NCBI RefSeq assembly: GCF_905475395.1
Contig: NC_058339.1
Location: 45,083,172 to 45,147,171 of the forward strand
Direction of reading: 5' to 3'
Source of the DNA: Chrysoperla carnea
Lineage: Eukaryota > Arthropoda > Insecta > Neuroptera > Chrysopidae
Length of the DNA stretch: 64,000 nucleotides
The translations under genes and the position numbers were made by a program. The notes under the pieces were generated by a model, which worked only from the letters and a program-made list of their open reading frames with translations, ran no database searches and was not told the DNA's origin. Below are positions 36,659 to 47,586 of this stretch, piece after piece (position 1 is the first letter of the stretch; each line of letters opens with the position of its first letter).

Positions 36659-37612
36659 ACCATGTATATGAAATATACCAAGGTATACTAAGATTAGTCC
36701 CAAGTTTGTAACGCTTAAAAATATTGATGATATATATATGAACAAAATTTTGGTCTAGGTGTTCATAAAATCACCTAATTGTTAGGATAAGAAATAAAAT
36801 TTCCAATTTACTTCTTATTCTAATTATGGAGATCCACAAAGTAAAGCTCTCTAAAATTAATCACCAAATTGTTGTCTGTCTGCCTGTCTGTCTTTTGTCT
36901 GTCGTCTCTCCGTCTGTCATCACGATTACTCAAAAACAAAAAGAGATATCAAGCTGAAAATTTTCATAGGCGTGCTTAGGACGTAAAAAGTGAGGTCGAC
37001 TTCATAAATGAGCAACATATAGTTCAATAGGGTCTTGAGTCCGTAGGACACATCTTGTAAATCGTTAGAGATAGAATAAAAGTTTAAATATAAAAAATGT
37101 TCTTTATAAAAAATTTTTGTCTGAAACATTTTTTCGTAAACATCACTCTTTACCCGCGAGAGCGCAAATTATGTGCATATTGTAAAGTATGTATTATATG
37201 GGAATATCAGTTATATATGTGTGACATGTATGTATGTGTAATGTGGCAGAGTAATCAAGACAGTCTATACATGGTATTTCAACAATTAACTCAGTCAATA
37301 ATACATTATACAGTATTCGATGTAAACATCATTTTTTACATTTAAACTTTTCTTCTATCTCTGTGTTGCTCATTTACGAACTTGTCGTCACTTTTTACGA
37401 CCTGAGCACGCTGTAAAAATTTCAACTTGATATCTTTTTGCATTTCTGACTTATCGTGTACACAGGCGGTCAGGCAGACACCCGAAAATGAACTAATAAG
37501 TTGATTTTATGAACACCTATACCAAAATTTTGTTCGTAACATCAATATTTTTAAGGGTTACAAACTTGGGACAAAACTTAATATACCTTGGTATATATTA
37601 CATATATATACG
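36659..37612. mobile_element. Large foldback element (family F) with inverted arms of about 300-480 bp
   Basis: The left arm (36659 to about 37140) reads AAATATACCAAGGTATACTA, TAGTCCCAAGTTTGTAACGC, GTGTTCATAAAATCACCTAA, a GTCTGTCTGCC tract, AAAAAGAGATATCAAGCTGA, CGTGCTTAGGACGTAAAAAG and TTAGAGATAGAATAAAAGTT. The right arm (about 37319-37612) is its reverse complement, but lacks an internal part of about 45 bp and the GTCTG tract. The two arms meet around a centre of about 180 bp. Single-arm copies occur at 38184-38490 and 43432-43794, with fragments at 45852 and 61117, so this is a dispersed family. No protein is encoded. Mobility class is unknown. Confidence 0.8.
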
Positions 37613-38183
37613 GTAAAAAAGGGGTTATAGAGATTTTAGTTTATTATTAGATCAGTTTAGCAGTAGGCAAATGAACTTCGAAACATAAAGTTTGATTAAA
37701 TATTCTTAAATTAGTTCATAAATAAATAAATTAATAATTATTAAATACTAAATAGCCTGGTTTTAAATTATAGTAAGGGCTTATCGCATTTAGGGTTAAA
37801 ATTCCTGCCATGAATGAATTCGGTTAATTCCAATAACTAATACTTGTAGATATTTTTCAAACTATAAATACTCCATTAGCAAAATACATATATTTGAGTT
37901 TGCTGTTGATAAATATAATAATGATGAAAATGAGTGTGTCCCATGTGACATTGTTGGTTCATTTAAAACTAATAATAATTGTCATTGTTGGACTTTATAT
38001 TGTGATTATATTTACATCGAAGTTATACTTTGCCAATCACTTGATTACCATAAATCCAGTTGAAACAGAATTTTACTCATATTTAGGAACTGGGCATTTT
38101 TATGTAAAATTCATAATCATATGTTTTCGAAATATTGAATCCCCAGTCTGGGAATCGGTTAAATTTGTACCTAATTTTTATAG
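37613..38183. other. Gene-free stretch with an unrecognised small frame
   Basis: AT-rich DNA. An ATG-less plus-strand frame spans 37894-38223 and runs into the repeat that follows, so it is not a gene. Nothing else is supported. Confidence 0.4.
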
Positions 38184-38490
38184 AAACATATCAAGGTATA
38201 TTAAGTTTAGTTCTAAGTTTTAATACTAATAAATTTTGGTGTATGTTTTGATAAAATCACCTAATTAGTCCATTTTCGGTTGTCCCCCATCTGTCGACAC
38301 GATAACTCAAAAACGAAAAGAGACATCAATCTAAAATTTTTATAGAGTGTTCAGGATGTAAAAAGTGAGTCGAGTTCGTATATGAGTAACAAAGGTCAAT
38401 TGGGTCTTTGGCCCGTAGAACCCACCATGTAAACCATTAGAGATTTAAAGAAGAAGTTTAAATATGAAAATTGTTCCTTATAAAAAAATA
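38184..38490 (+). repeat. Family F repeat, single-arm copy
   Basis: It follows the same word order as the left arm at 36659: CATATCAAGGTATATTAAGT, AAATCACCTAATTAGTCCAT, ACGATAACTCAAAAACGAAA, GGATGTAAAAAGTGAGTCGA, GGTCAATTGGGTCTTTGG and a TTAGAGATTTAAAG end. There is no paired inverted arm, so it is a solo arm or a truncated copy. Confidence 0.75.
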
Positions 38491-38909
38491 AGATTGCGTA
38501 ATCAACACTGTCTATACATGGTATTTAAACAATTAACTCAGTCAGTGGTTTGTTTTCACTTGTTTATTATCATCCTAGTAAAAATTGTAATTTAAATCCG
38601 TTCCAACAGCCTTCTTTTATCTGATTTTTAATTCTAAAATAAAAGGGATTCCTGTCTGGTAACGGGTTCATTGTGTAATTAATAACACTAAAGTGAAAAA
38701 AATTAACAACCGGCGTGCAATCTTGTGTGGAGGGTCTATTTTAATCCTGCAGTTATTAATCTTGCACGCATACGAAAATTACTTTCCCTATAGACTCACT
38801 CAATTTTGGTAAAGTCTATTTATAAAGTTGAAAATGATTTCAAAATATCGTCAAACGAATACAACGATCAAGTACAGCAATTTTGTAACAAAGTCAATTT
38901 ATTTAAATA
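38491..38909. other. Gene-free stretch
   Basis: Short AT-rich spacer between repeats. An ACTCAGTCAGTGG phrase near 38535 echoes the centre of the foldback at 37280 (AACTCAGTCAATAATAC), so the first part may still belong to a family F copy. Confidence 0.4.
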
Positions 38910-39294
38910 CTAGCTTTTACCCGTAAATAACTGGAAAATTTTTTTTTATTGCCTTAAAGGTGACATAAGAGTGGAAAAGGTCATAAATTGTATCTTTCAT
39001 GTTTTATGAAATGTCAAATAATTAATCAGTTTTCATTTTTTTTCAAAGTTTGTCTGATAACCTTGAGTGACAGATATCCATAAGTTGTCTCCTTCACCCT
39101 GGTTTATGAAATGTGAAAAAAATAAATTTAATTTTTTTAAATATAGCTTTATAAATTATAGCTCATGTGTTATTCTGATGAGGTATATTATTGTACAGTT
39201 TCGTTCAAATCTATTCGCTTGTTTTTGTGTGAAAGCGTCACAAACAAACAACAAACAAACAATCATCCTTACTTTGCACATTTATAATATATTA
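38910..39294 (+). repeat. Dispersed repeat, copy 2 (CTAGCTTTTACCCG start, CAAACAAAC tail)
   Basis: It begins CTAGCTTTTACCCGTAAATA and ends CAAACAAACAACAAACAAAC...GCACATTTATAATATATTA. The interior shares the CCATAAGTTGTCTCCTTCAC segment with 34270-34498, and that segment is preceded here by a diverged duplicate (TTTCATGTTTTATGAAATGT at about 38994). It lies directly head-to-tail with the next copy. Confidence 0.78.
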
Positions 39295-39760
39295 GCCTGA
39301 TCCTCGCCCGTTTCACTGGGCATAAAGGTAAAAAACACCGCTTTATAGCCTCCACCTCTCTTGATATGCACAGTTTTAAATTTTGTTAAATGTAAAATAG
39401 TCAGGATTCATTTAATATATCAGAAAAGTTGGCCATGAATGGTTTGACATTAACTATTTTAAATTTATACAGAATACTTTAATTTATGGTTCAAAATATA
39501 GATCTGCTCCATCTATAATCACCATTTTGAACTATAAGTTACAGATTTCTGTAAAAACTTAAAATAGTAAATGTCAGATTAAATTTAATTTTTTTAATAT
39601 ACGTTTATGATTTATAGCTCATGTGTTATTCTGCAGAATGAGCTATATTGCTGTATAGTTTCATTAAAAACCATTAGCTAGTTTTAGCGTGAAAGCGTAA
39701 CAAACAAACAAACAAACATGCCTACTTTCGCATTTATAATATATAGAGATAGATAGATAG
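39295..39760 (+). repeat. Dispersed repeat, copy 3 (CTCGCCCGTTTCACTGGGC start)
   Basis: It follows copy 2 with no spacer. It begins CCTGATCCTCGCCCGTTTCA and ends AGTTTTAGCGTGAAAGCGTA, CAAACAAACAAACAAAC, CTTTCGCATTTATAATATAT and (GATA)n. The 5' end resembles the ACCCGC starts of the related elements. The interior contains an inverted relation between about 39440-39510 and 39520-39580 (AACTATTTTAAATTT and AATAGTAAATGTCA words). Confidence 0.7.
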
Positions 39761-40313
39761 GAATAGGGATAATTATTTTGGAACCACAATATGTGGTAGT
39801 GCATGTGGTGGAACCAAATATGTGGTAGATATACTTTTCAGAGATTTCCAATATAATTTTACTAGAATAATTATAATAGACCAGCTTTATTGATCTAGTT
39901 ACAATATAATTACAATATAATAAGTATTTTATAATAATGTAAAAACATATGTTTTTGTGTGTTATTTTATAAAATGGTTGATGACTAGTTTGTTAGGGTT
40001 GTTTAGTACCTACCATACATACATATGTATGTATATGATGATCATACAACCACAAATACCACAAATATATGTGTTATAATTACAATCAATTCAATATTAT
40101 TAACTATTATTAGATAATAATAATGATAAAACATACATAAAACAATATAATGTATAATAATAGTGGAGAAAGAGTTTTTTGATGTCTAATGGGAATATTT
40201 ATATAAATATCAACATTATATTAAATGAATGAGGAGAGATATTTTATAAAAATGTTATCCAATCATATTGTTTTTATTTAACAATAGTCATTTGTGTTAT
40301 GTACTCGAATATT
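39761..40313. other. Gene-free stretch with short tandem duplications
   Basis: A diverged tandem of ATATGTGGTAG words lies at about 39788-39830, and ATAATA-rich tracts follow. No gene is supported. Confidence 0.45.
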
Positions 40314-40631
40314 TATACCGAATGTTTGATTTACATCTAGGCATATAAATATCACGAATATGACAGAATACATGTATTAAGCAATGGATCTAAGTAAGAG
40401 GTATTATAGGTGTTATATGAAATTGCAAAAGTGACTTTATCATGGCTTATCTATTGTAGTTCATCTATTAAATCCCACTTTCCTAGCACCTTACAACTAT
40501 CTAAACGCATATCGAAGCTTCAACACATGTATATAATAAATGTGGCTTAGATGCATTGCTTAACGCATGTATTCTATCATACTCGTGATATCTATATGCC
40601 TAGATGTAAATTGAACATTCTGTATAATTTT
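40314..40631. mobile_element. Foldback/MITE-like hairpin element
   Basis: The left arm (40314-40400) contains TTTACATCTAGGCATATAAA, TATCACGAATATGACAGAAT and ATTAAGCAATGGATCTAAG. The right arm (40546-40631) is its reverse complement with scattered substitutions. About 145 bp of unrelated sequence lies between. The transcript or single strand could form a long hairpin. There is no coding region. Confidence 0.78.
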
Positions 40632-43431
40632 TGTATATTACACAGTTATCAAATGTAATAATGTTTTCAATTTAAATTTATTGTAGCACAAGCAATAGAT
40701 AAATTAAGAATGTATGAGCGCCAAGGCAATTTTGGATAAAAGGATTGATTTTTTTTATATAAAGTTGGACTAAGTTTTAAAAAATTCTGAAAGGGGTGGG
40801 GTTGCCAAATAAAATTCTTTTGTTTCGACTGTCGAAATATTTCGAATTCGTTTTTTCTATAAACATAATAGTTTCTGACGTATGGCTTATTGAATGTCAA
40901 ATTTAGTTCGTCGACAACTGAAATCGTTAAATGTTTAAGCATCGATTAATTGAATATTATTAGATAAAAACTCAAAAGACGTATTCTAAAGTTGGTAAAA
41001 AGATACTAAAAATGAGTCGAATTAGACATAAGTAGAATGAATAGTATGAAAATTGACGGAGGTATGACAAAAATAAAATCGTTTACTGGGTTTTTAGGAG
41101 ACAAAATACAACAATCAATAAGCCATCACTCGGAAAGTCTTACTTTTACAAGAAAAGCAGCCGAAATTTTCTTTTTTTAAATGTCAAAGATATGTATTGT
41201 GTTATCGATCTGTTTGACTGTATAAATCAAATTCATCACATTATTTCAGATATTTGTATCCATATGTATCCACAAATACCTGAAATAATATCAGAGGTTT
41301 CGATTTGATAATTTATTTGGACTAAATTCTGTGCCGATGAATGCATATTTTTTCTTTGCATATTGGAGATTTATGACGCTCAGTATTAAATAATCAAAAA
41401 TTCTGTTTTATAAGAAATCGTATCTCTACTTTTGGAAAGAAAAAAAAATTGAATAAATATATGTAGTTCATACGGCCGATAAGAAAGAAATACACATGCG
41501 ATTGTAATAAGTAACAAGTAACGACAAACATTTGTTTGTCTACGAATTAATTACGTATAAAAAGACAGAAAAAATCCATCAGGTTGCATTGGTTATAAAT
41601 AATATATGATTACTATTGTATAAAATAGAATAATTATTATTCTATTAATAAATTTGACAAAATCATATTTATGTATGCACTAATTAGTTTGAATTATATT
41701 ATTTTGTATATAATTGATTTGGCTACTTTTTATTTATAGTTCAATCATTTCATTTTGAATGCATGTTTGACTTTAACTGCATGTTATAGAAAATTAAAAT
41801 GCATTAACTTCCTTTGAGGATAAGCCTTACAACAGAAAATATAAACATAGAATTCGCGATAACTATTTATTATTAAAACAATAATATTAATTTGAAGAAT
41901 AATTGAAGATAACTTCCCAAGAATATTCATTGATTTAAATACTTACATCCTAGTTTTCATCAAGTTGGGAGACCGGATTAGACTCCCGAATTCTGAGTAG
42001 TCAACTGAATTTATTTATTTTCATTACAGAAAAAACACGATATGAAATGCATGGCGTTTACTACAATGCTGGTACGATAGAGAGATAGATACTAGAGTAT
42101 CTATGCTAGCATAAGTAATATTGCACTATTGAATAGGGCTATCCACCAGATGTAACGTAGGTATCGCCAACCAGTGTGAGTCTGACTCCCATACTACATT
42201 GACTCGTCCACCATAACTATTGCTAACGTTACTATTTCTTCAATACAGAACACAGTATGGCCTTCTCACCGATACTGACAAAGTGAAATCCACAAAAAAT
42301 TTCTTATCGTGTTTGTCATGTTATCGCAAACAGTTTTCCAAATAGTTTTAAAAGCTTTAGTTACATCCTAGATATAACATTTTGCAATTATTTCAGTCAA
42401 GTATTTTTGTTTGTAAATAAAAAATAATTTGTCACAGCACCAGAAAATTAAAAAAATAGGATTCATTAAGACAGAAAAACCAATATATTTTAAACTATCT
42501 ACCAATCTAAGCCTCCCTGTGTATTATAGAAACACTTTATAAGTTAAAGTCGCCATTTTTTTTGTAAAGAATTAATTTAGTATAATTTATTTACATAATC
42601 TGTTCAAAACCTGTTAACTTTTATTTCCTAATAAATATTAATAATATACATATACAGCGACCCCAAAGGATCACAAAATCTCTATATTTATTGGTTTATA
42701 AAAAGTCAATTAATAATTAATAATACTTTTAAATGGTTTTTTACTCTATAAAACTGTTTATCTTTTCTTAATATTGGTAATTAAAAATTATTTATTGATT
42801 TTTAAATTCATTAGTTTTTCTTCTTTCTATACAGTTTCTTCGTAAGAACGTTTTTTTTTCTCTTGCATATTAAAAATACCAATACTAGCAACTTCCGTTT
42901 ATGTTTACAGTAATACCTCTAATAATCGGTCGGCGAAGTTTTTACACAAGTAAAAGTGTGAATGAGAAATTAAAATATTTGTAAGCTTTTGTTTTGCTTT
43001 TACATTATTCATAAAATATTGACTAGGATAAGGAAAAAAAGATGATTTGAGATTGAAATTTTAGTCTTACGAGCTTAGGATTTATCGAAATTTCCTTCTC
43101 ACCAATTATTATCTTAGGCACTATACCACTAAAGAAAAACGAATCAAACGTTAATTTTTTCTTCCGATTATATGTTAAAGAAAGATTTATGTTCCAAATT
43201 GGGCACAAGCAAATTTTACTTGGCTTAATGTTTTTTTTCTAAATCATTATTTTTTGAAATTTTGTCCTTCTTCCAAATCTACAGTTTTTGGAGTAGAGAG
43301 TTGACAGACAGTTTATAGATTCTATGAAAATTCATCGCGTTCTTTAAGGCAATTTTCTTGATGTCATAGCAATTTTTTACTAGACCCGAACTATTTTAAT
43401 GATATACTTTCTCTTTACCCCCACAATTTTT
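40632..43431. other. Gene-free stretch
   Basis: AT-rich DNA. The minus-strand frame at 40667-40942 (91 codons) has no domain I recognise and no neighbour supporting it. Nothing else could be supported. Confidence 0.4.
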
Positions 43432-43794
43432 ATGCCATGCATATATGACATATATCAAGGTATACTCAGCTTAGTCCCAAGCTTGTAACGCATAAAAATG
43501 TTGATGCTACGAGTAAATTTTTGTATAGGTGTTCATTAAATCACCTAATTAATCTATTTCTGGCTGCCCGTCTGTCTGTTTGTCTGTCGCCACGATAACT
43601 AGAAAACGAAAAGATATCAAACAGAAATTTTAATAGCGTGCTTAGGACGTAAAAAATGTGGTCGAGTTCGTAAATGAGCAACATAGGTCAATTGAATCAT
43701 GGGTACGTAGGACCCATCTTGTAAACCGTTAGAGATGGAACAAAAGTTTAAGTATAAAATTGTACCTTATAAAAAATTAACTAACTTTTGTTTG
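43432..43794 (+). repeat. Family F repeat, near-complete single arm
   Basis: It follows the left arm of 36659-37612 closely: ATATATCAAGGTATACTCAG, AGTCCCAAGCTTGTAACGCA, GTCTGTCTGTTTGTCTGTCG, AACGAAAAGATATCAAACAG, GCGTGCTTAGGACGTAAAAA, GTAAATGAGCAACATAGGTC, CCGTTAGAGATGGAACAAAA. It keeps the GTCAATTG...GTAGGACCCATC part that the right arm of 36659-37612 lacks. It runs directly into a SINE 3' module. Confidence 0.8.
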
Positions 43795-43864
43795 AATGAT
43801 GTGGGTGGCCTCTGTTTTTTTGCTGTAAAAGAGAAACGGAGGTTAAATCCCAATATTATTATTA

Positions 43865-43902
<38 letters not shown>
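43795..43902 (+). mobile_element. 5'-truncated SINE 3' module with (ATT)n tail
   Basis: It shares GATGTGGGTGGCCTCTG and AAACGGAGGTTAAA.CCC with the 3' end of the complete SINE at 8804-9103. A long ATT tail follows (about 43853-43902). The tRNA head and body are missing. A target-site duplication is not evident because it abuts the family F repeat. Confidence 0.8.
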
Positions 43903-43903
<1 letters not shown>

Positions 43904-45851
43904 TACAAAACGTTTTTTTTTTCAAAAGGGAAAAATGGCTGAAAATTTCAATGAATGCTTCTTGTTAGAGAATTAATTGTAGGACCGTATATCTTTTTCT
44001 ACAAAATTCTTATTCCAAAATGAAATATATGAAACACGAAAAGAAACACGAAAGTTTCAAATTAAGACGAAATAAGCTCAAAAATAGAGTGGAAATTATC
44101 TCTAGTTAGTGTCATTCTAAAAAGACTAAAAACAAAAACAAATTGTGTACATACTAATTTAAAAATTTTTAAGAATTATGATTACGAATCAGCTCAAAAT
44201 TTAAACTAAAAACCCACCTTACTGATTCCCTTTAGTTCCTAATATAAATTCTGGCGCCATCAAAAATAACAATGACATTTTATAAATATGTTTTTGTCTA
44301 CAAAAATGTTCAGTTAAATACACACAAACACATTTGACACAGTGAATGTGATTTATTGTTTAAGTTTTATAAAAAATATTTTTGGCATATTCATTTAAAT
44401 TAATTAATTTTCTTCAATTTGCTACTAATTAAGTGAGCTTTAGCGTTATTATCTTGTAAATAGCGCATAATAAATAAATGATTACAAATTGTACATTTTT
44501 ACCTCCATTTTTATTTATGTTATTTTATATAAAATCAGTTAAAATATAAAATACAGTAGAACATAGATAATTTAAGTGCGAAGGAAATTTTATTGATTTT
44601 TGGTTTGAAGGATTTTGGTACACTTCTTTTAGCTAGACGTAGAATTTTAACACTTAGAGAAATAAGATGATAAGTGGCATAGTTTTATTGACTGATATAT
44701 TTTAGAAATGTCAGCATGTGCTTGAACGTTATCATCAAAATTAAAGGATCTGTTTGGTAAAAGAGAAAATTATTTCGATAAATCTTTAAGGAACATTTAA
44801 AATTTTTGTTGAATTGTATCCGGAATTTATAATATGTTTGTTTAGCTGCTGTAATTTTTTTTTCATACTATTAACAACCATAAAAGATAAACTGTTTTTT
44901 TAAAATTAAGTCTATAATAAAATAACGCAATATTTAACTATACTTTAATTATGCCACCTTGTGAGGAGGTAATGATCGTCAGAAATAGTTCCTTCGATGT
45001 TACACGTATATCCTCATATAAATATCCCTTCCTATGTAGTTATGCTCGTTAAAATTATAAGATATATACGAATGTTTGATCTACTGGGTTTATTTTGTGT
45101 GTTGTCTATACGGAACCTTGATGGTTTTCTGAAATATATACCTATTTGAGATGAATTTTATTTATATAACAAAATGATGGCAAATTTTGATTAATTCTAC
45201 CAAATAAAAGGAAATAAAGAAAGAATAGAACAAAAAAAAAAAAACCAAATACAACATACATATAACAAAACAACCAGAAAACAATACAAAACAACAACAA
45301 GAACAAGAACTTGAGGTCGTTCGAAAACAACATATACGACTACTACATATGTTTTATGTATAATAATTTGATGGTTAGGGAAAATAACGATCTTTATGTT
45401 AGAAAAATAAAGTGTCAGTTATATTCATATGCTTTTATAAATCTAACATTGTTAGCTATAAGCTATTCACAAATAGCGAACAACTAAGACTACAGTTCTG
45501 GAAACGAATTCTATATCCAAAGAAGTATTCCGAACTCTTAGACAAAATCTTTTTTAAGTGAACTTTTTTCATGAAATTTACAAAAATTGTAAGGTAAACG
45601 CTGTTTTAACATGTTTTTATAAAATCGCTTTTTTTATCCGGGTGGATTTTGGTAATTGACTTCGCGATGAGCTAGAGACTTGAAATTTGAACCATAGCTC
45701 AGAAGTAAATGACAATGCATGAAAATGTAAAAAATAAGAAAAAACCGAATAAGAGGAGAGAGAAACTTTCCGTTCCGTATGTCTAATAGTTTTTGAGATA
45801 TGATGCTTGGAAAATTTTAGAAATGCTTAAATTTTGAGTTTTGTTTATGCT
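43903..45851. other. Gene-free stretch
   Basis: AT-rich intergenic DNA with A-rich and CAACAA-rich tracts near 45230-45320. No supported coding region. Confidence 0.4.
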
Positions 45852-45995
45852 AAACTGTTAGGGATAGAACAAAAGTTTAAAGGTAAAGAATGTTCCTTAT
45901 ACCAAATAAACAACTTTTGTTCAAAAAAATTTCTCGTGCAGGGGCAAATTAGGGGAAAACTTTGTCCATTTTCTCCAAAAATATAAAAGATGGAG
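45852..45995 (+). repeat. Family F fragment (arm end and flank)
   Basis: AACTGTTAGGGATAGAACAA, AAAGAATGTTCCTTATACCA and AACAACTTTTGTTCAAAAAA correspond to the inner end of the family F arms. The following GGGGCAAATTAGGGGAAAAC and CCATTTTCTCCAAAAATATA extend the family past the arm, as GCGAGAGCGCAAATTATG does at 37155. The 5' part of the arm is absent. Confidence 0.65.
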
Positions 45996-46814
45996 GGATG
46001 AAAATTTGTTTGAAATTTTGTGTGTTATTTGGGCCCCTTAGAGGAGTTACTATGTTTCGAAAGAAAAAAAAAGTACCAAAAAAGCAGCTTTACATCATGT
46101 TTTGTGATTTAAGCTGTTTTTATTGTAAGATTTTACTGGCGTATTTTAAGTAGTAGTAATCCAAAATTATTTGTATATTTTCAAAGATCCTATAGCTTTA
46201 ACTTGGGATGAAAAAACCCAAAAAATTCACACAATACTTTTTGTCTGCATGCATATATGATATTTCTTCTTTATACATACATATAATATATATTTCCTAC
46301 GAGAAAAGTAAAATAATAATTTCCGTTACTGTCGGGGCAATGTTATGTCGTCATTTATGATGTTTCCTATTCTTTACCAATGTTACGCACGAGTTGATTT
46401 TTATTTAAATTCATTCACATATTATCCATTTGGGCTAAAATGTTACACTTTTCAACGCTCGCTTATATTGTGTAACGCGAGAAGAGCGATCTCTTATAAT
46501 AATAAAAAAAAAATAAATTTGAGAACATCACATAACTGTATGTAAGTACCTCTGTGTATATAATATTGTACACCTAATATGTTTCGTTTTCTTGTGACTA
46601 TAAATATTGTGTTCGAATTTTCTAAGAAATGTAAATTTAGCCCGCCAAGTTTTACACTTCGCTGACAAGAATAATTTTTTTACTGAAGTGAATATTTCAT
46701 TATACTTCAAACTTCAGAGAATTTTTATCTGCATTAAATTACAGGAGTTATTTTTGTATTTTAATTGGTTCAGTATCTTTACAAAACAAGGACTTTTATG
46801 TAAAACTTATTTTT
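45996..46814. other. Gene-free stretch
   Basis: No gene is supported. The segment TTAAATTACAGGAGTTATTT at about 46735-46758 has a direct second copy near 47034-47054, inside the next inverted-arm element. Confidence 0.45.
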
Positions 46815-47586
46815 TCTATCTCTAACCGTCTATGACTTATACGACTATGACAATTTGCTTATTAACTATTTAACTGACATCTCTTCTAATGTAAAATAAT
46901 AAAATGCTAATAACCGAACTTTTAATGATTCAAATTTTCTAAAACTTTTACTACTTTTCTTTGTAAAATTAATATTTTTGATGACATTACGCGTTGCACT
47001 AAAGCTACAGATAATTAAGAATTTTATCTTGTACTAAATTACAGGAGTTATTTTTTCCTAAAAATAGGTTTATTATCACATACTGAATGCAAATGCACAA
47101 AATCCGTCCAAATTTAGATGGCGGAAGTGACGCCATTAGGGTAAAATCGTTCCGGTCTATAACTCCGTAAGCGTGCACTTTAGGCCAAAAATGGTAATAA
47201 CTTTTATGGAAGATTAAATTTCCTATCTTTTTAATAATTGTTTTGCTTTTAAAAAATTTAAGGTGTAGTCGTTGCTTTTGCAGGTAAAAAGGCAAATCAT
47301 TTAATACACTATGCATACCTCCTTTTTATTAATCTTGCATCCGGTTTGCAACATAAAACGCGTTATTACTTCATAAATATTAATTTTAGAAGTTAAGTTA
47401 TTTTCATTTTATTGTTTATACAAATATTAGAAGAGATATCGGTCAAATAATGAAAAAGAAAATCGTCATAGTCGTATAAGTCATAAACGGTGAGTGACAC
47501 AAAATATAATATTGTACAAAAAAGATAGGAAATTTAATTATCTACATTAAAGTGTATTAATATTTTTGGTCTAAAGTGCACGTCGA
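46815..47586. mobile_element. Compound inverted-arm element
   Basis: Two nested inverted pairs are visible. TCTATGACTTATACGACTAT at about 46828 pairs with its complement near 47463-47490, with further match through GACATCTCTTCTAAT. GTGCACTTTAGGCCAAAAAT at about 47174 pairs with its complement near 47560-47583, extended by AAATTTCCTATCTT. The arms overlap in a way that suggests duplication followed by inversion. There is no transposase. Confidence 0.65.

Noticed and set aside
43735..43968. Frame across the ATT repeat
   Set aside because: Poly-isoleucine from the SINE tail, and starts inside a family F repeat.
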